Below are positions 59,378 to 64,000 of a stretch of DNA of 64,000 nt, piece by piece. Under the pieces are notes generated by a model that saw nothing but the letters and a program-made list of their open reading frames with translations, was not told the DNA's origin and made no database searches. Position 1 is the first letter of the stretch. Every line of letters begins with the position of its first letter. The translations under genes and the position numbers were made by a program. This DNA is from Candidatus Denitrolinea symbiosum (GTDB taxonomy: Bacteria; Chloroflexota; Anaerolineae; Anaerolineales; Villigracilaceae), in the NCBI GenBank assembly GCA_017312345.1, contig BLAA01000001.1, forward strand, positions 2,790,001 to 2,854,000, written 5' to 3'.

Positions 59378-59996
59378 CCACGCGCTGTTCCGCGAGGGGC
59401 TGGCGGGCATCATCAACTCCCAGCCCGACATGCGGGTGGTGGGAGAGGCCAGCGACGGCCTGGAAGCCCTCGTCAAAGCGCAGGAGTTAAAGCCCGACCT
59501 GATCCTGATGGACGTCCAAATGCCCGGCATGGACGGTCTGGAGGCGACGCAGCAGATCAAACAAACCCTGCCCGAGGCGATCATCGTCATGTTGACGGTG
59601 CGCGACGACGACGACAAGCTTTTCGAGGCGCTGCGGAACGGCGCGCAAGGATATTTGCTGAAAGAGATCCGCTCGCAAGACATGCTGGCGATGCTGCGCG
59701 GCGCGCTGCACGGCGAGGCGGCCATCTCGCCGGCGCTGGCAGGCCGCATGTTAAAGGAGTTCCGTCGCTTGAGCAGGCAGGGCGCGGGCGAACCAGAGGA
59801 AGACGGCGCATTGACGGACCGCGAACAGCAGGTATTGACGAAAGTGGCGGAGGGCGCGACAGACAAGGAGATCGCCGCCGCGCTCAACATCAGCCTGAAC
59901 ACGGTCAAGACGCACGTCCGCAACATCCTGTCGAAACTCCACGTCCGCACGCGGCGCGAGGCCGCAAAGACGGCGCACACCAAAGGGATGCTGTAG
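59346..59996 (+). CDS. NarL/FixJ-family response regulator
   Basis: A 216-residue regulator. The receiver domain has LLSDDHALFREGL (acidic pocket), LILMDVQMPGMDGLEA with the phospho-Asp, the switch residue region IIVMLTVRDDDD and GYLLKE with the conserved Lys. The C-terminal LuxR-type HTH is LTDREQQVLTKVAEGATDKE followed by IAAALNISLNTVKTHVRNIL. ATG 59346 lies inside the end of the kinase gene (32-bp overlap), which means translational coupling. It is the cognate partner of the NarX-like kinase. A terminator follows, so the pair forms its own transcript upstream of the cytochrome c-narG operon. Confidence 0.95.
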   Translation: MNRVRVLLSDDHALFREGLAGIINSQPDMRVVGEASDGLEALVKAQELKPDLILMDVQMPGMDGLEATQQIKQTLPEAIIVMLTVRDDDDKLFEALRNGAQGYLLKEIRSQDMLAMLRGALHGEAAISPALAGRMLKEFRRLSRQGAGEPEEDGALTDREQQVLTKVAEGATDKEIAAALNISLNTVKTHVRNILSKLHVRTRREAAKTAHTKGML

Positions 59997-60020
59997 TCGT
60001 TGGAACTAATTCTTCCGAAG

Positions 60021-60052
60021 AAAAAGAGTGATTGCGAAATCACTCTTTTTTC
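60021..60052 (+). terminator. Rho-independent terminator after the narXL-like pair
   Basis: AAAAAGAGTGATT and AATCACTCTTTTT form a 13-bp perfect stem with loop GCGA, followed by T residues, 24 bp past the stop. The 154-bp gap beyond it holds no gene and presumably carries the narG operon promoter, which I cannot place with confidence. Confidence 0.93.
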
Positions 60053-60206
60053 ATTCCAAAGGCAGGATATGGCAGGATGGTCGTTTCGCTGGCTTTTCCA
60101 TTAAACTGGGCGAGACATTGTTCGATTTATCACATATAATTACGGCAATGCTGCGCGTTTCGATAATCGTTTCCAATCAAATTGAGATCAGGAGTTTGAG
60201 AAACCA

Positions 60207-60781
60207 ATGAAACATCTCAAGGTCAAAATCAAAGCGGAGACGCCGTTGTTGTCCGCCGCGCTGCTGGCGCTTTTCCTGTTTGGATGCAGCCCCGCGCCCG
60301 AACGAAAAGCCGCGCAGCCCGATCCCGCCCCGGTCGCCGCGGAGGGACATATCGAAAACGGACGAGACCTCTTTATGGGCTACGTTCATTTGCAAAACGG
60401 CGGCCCGCCCTGCATGGGATGTCACAGCGTGGGAGATAACGGACTGCTCGGCGGCGGGGCGATGGGGCCGAACCTGACCGACGTTTCAACTCGATTGAAT
60501 CAAGCCGAGCTGGTCTCGGTCCTTTCGAATTCCGGGCCGAAGATCTCCCCGGTGATGGAACCCATCTATGCCGAACATCCGCTGACCGCGAGCGAGCAGG
60601 CCGACCTGATCGCTTTTTTGAACGCGTCTGTGGGACAGGTCGAGGTCGATAAAGAGCCGATGGTCGTCGCCGTCAGCCTGGTGGGGTTTGTGGCGATCGC
60701 GGCGTTTCTGGGATTTATCTATCGTAATCGTTTGCGGAGCGTGCGGGGAGCGCTGGTGAAGACCGCAGAAAAGGAGTTGCC

Positions 60782-60785
<4 letters not shown>
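60207..60785 (+). CDS. Membrane-anchored monoheme cytochrome c (NarC-like)
   Basis: A 192-residue exported cytochrome. The signal is lipoprotein-like (LLALFLFGC, lipidated Cys near residue 28), followed by a Pro/Ala linker, one heme c site CMGCH (about residue 70) and a likely distal Met. A C-terminal TM helix ([20 protein letters not shown]) is followed by a basic tail. Having both a lipid anchor and a C-terminal helix is unusual. Its stop overlaps the narG start by 4 bp (ATGA). Thermus has a cytochrome c gene, narC, directly before narG that passes electrons to or from the reductase, so I infer a similar role. Confidence 0.88.

Positions 60786-64000
<3,215 letters not shown>

Overview
The window looks like a chromosomal segment of a GC-rich, anaerobic or facultative bacterium, most likely Chloroflexota (Anaerolineae-like). 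That placement is an inference from gene content: a DnaD/DnaC-like pair next to dnaB, BcsB without BcsA, a Thermus-style cytochrome c before narG, and many short-period intergenic repeats. No rRNA or taxonomic marker was compared. Most genes are GC-rich. Two blocks are visibly AT-richer: about 5.0-14.8 kb, and the secreted-protein genes at about 18.3-19.0 and 20.7-26.1 kb.

Layout. 1-5.6 kb: a phosphoglucomutase/phosphomannomutase (cut by the left edge), a bifunctional-nuclease-family protein, replicative helicase DnaB, a DnaD-domain protein and a DnaC-like loader with two ATPase domains in one chain. 5.7-14.8 kb: an AT-rich accessory island whose genes, after removal of two insertion sequences, form a four-gene operon. 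These are (A) a DNA-binding protein with two RNAP alpha-CTD-like helix-hairpin-helix modules and a sigma region 4-like HTH, (B) a small unknown protein, (C) a GHKL (Hsp90/MORC/MutL-type) ATPase and (D) an adenine methyltransferase fused to a BsuBI/PstI-type nuclease. I read it as a restriction-modification-like defence locus. Gene A is broken by an IS5-family element (TAA duplication) and an IS1-family element (8-bp duplication). Excising both in silico restores one uninterrupted 641-codon frame.

15-20.7 kb: an FTR1 iron permease and the de novo NAD genes nadC, nadA and nadB, with a degenerate M23-like lipoprotein between nadA and nadB. nadA carries a 72-bp palindromic repeat inserted in frame. 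20.7-26.7 kb: two tandem paralogous secreted propeller-TM-TPR proteins and a small gene. 26.8-37.8 kb: an exopolysaccharide locus (BcsB-like, Wzz fused to a degenerate GGDEF domain, GT2, three GT4 enzymes, polysaccharide deacetylase, O-antigen ligase/polymerase). 38-43.8 kb: an acyl-CoA carboxylase carboxyltransferase subunit coupled to a 2Fe-2S/ASKHA corrinoid-activator-like protein, tRNA-His, ffh and a TerC protein.

44-51.8 kb: a minus-strand fatty-acid beta-oxidation operon (TetR regulator with a palindromic operator, two acyl-CoA dehydrogenases, FadN-like fusion, thiolase, SCP2). A four-helix-bundle gene sits inside it, flanked by inverted arrays of 14-bp repeats. 51.8-54.3 kb: a class A penicillin-binding protein. 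54.3-64 kb: a nitrate-respiration region (cytochrome b561, a heme-copper-oxidase-like membrane protein, cupin, Crp/Fnr regulator, NarX/NarL-like two-component pair, cytochrome c and narG, the last cut by the right edge).

Dispersed palindromic elements built of 8-, 9- and 14-bp iterations recur in the intergenic regions, and several start exactly at stop codons.
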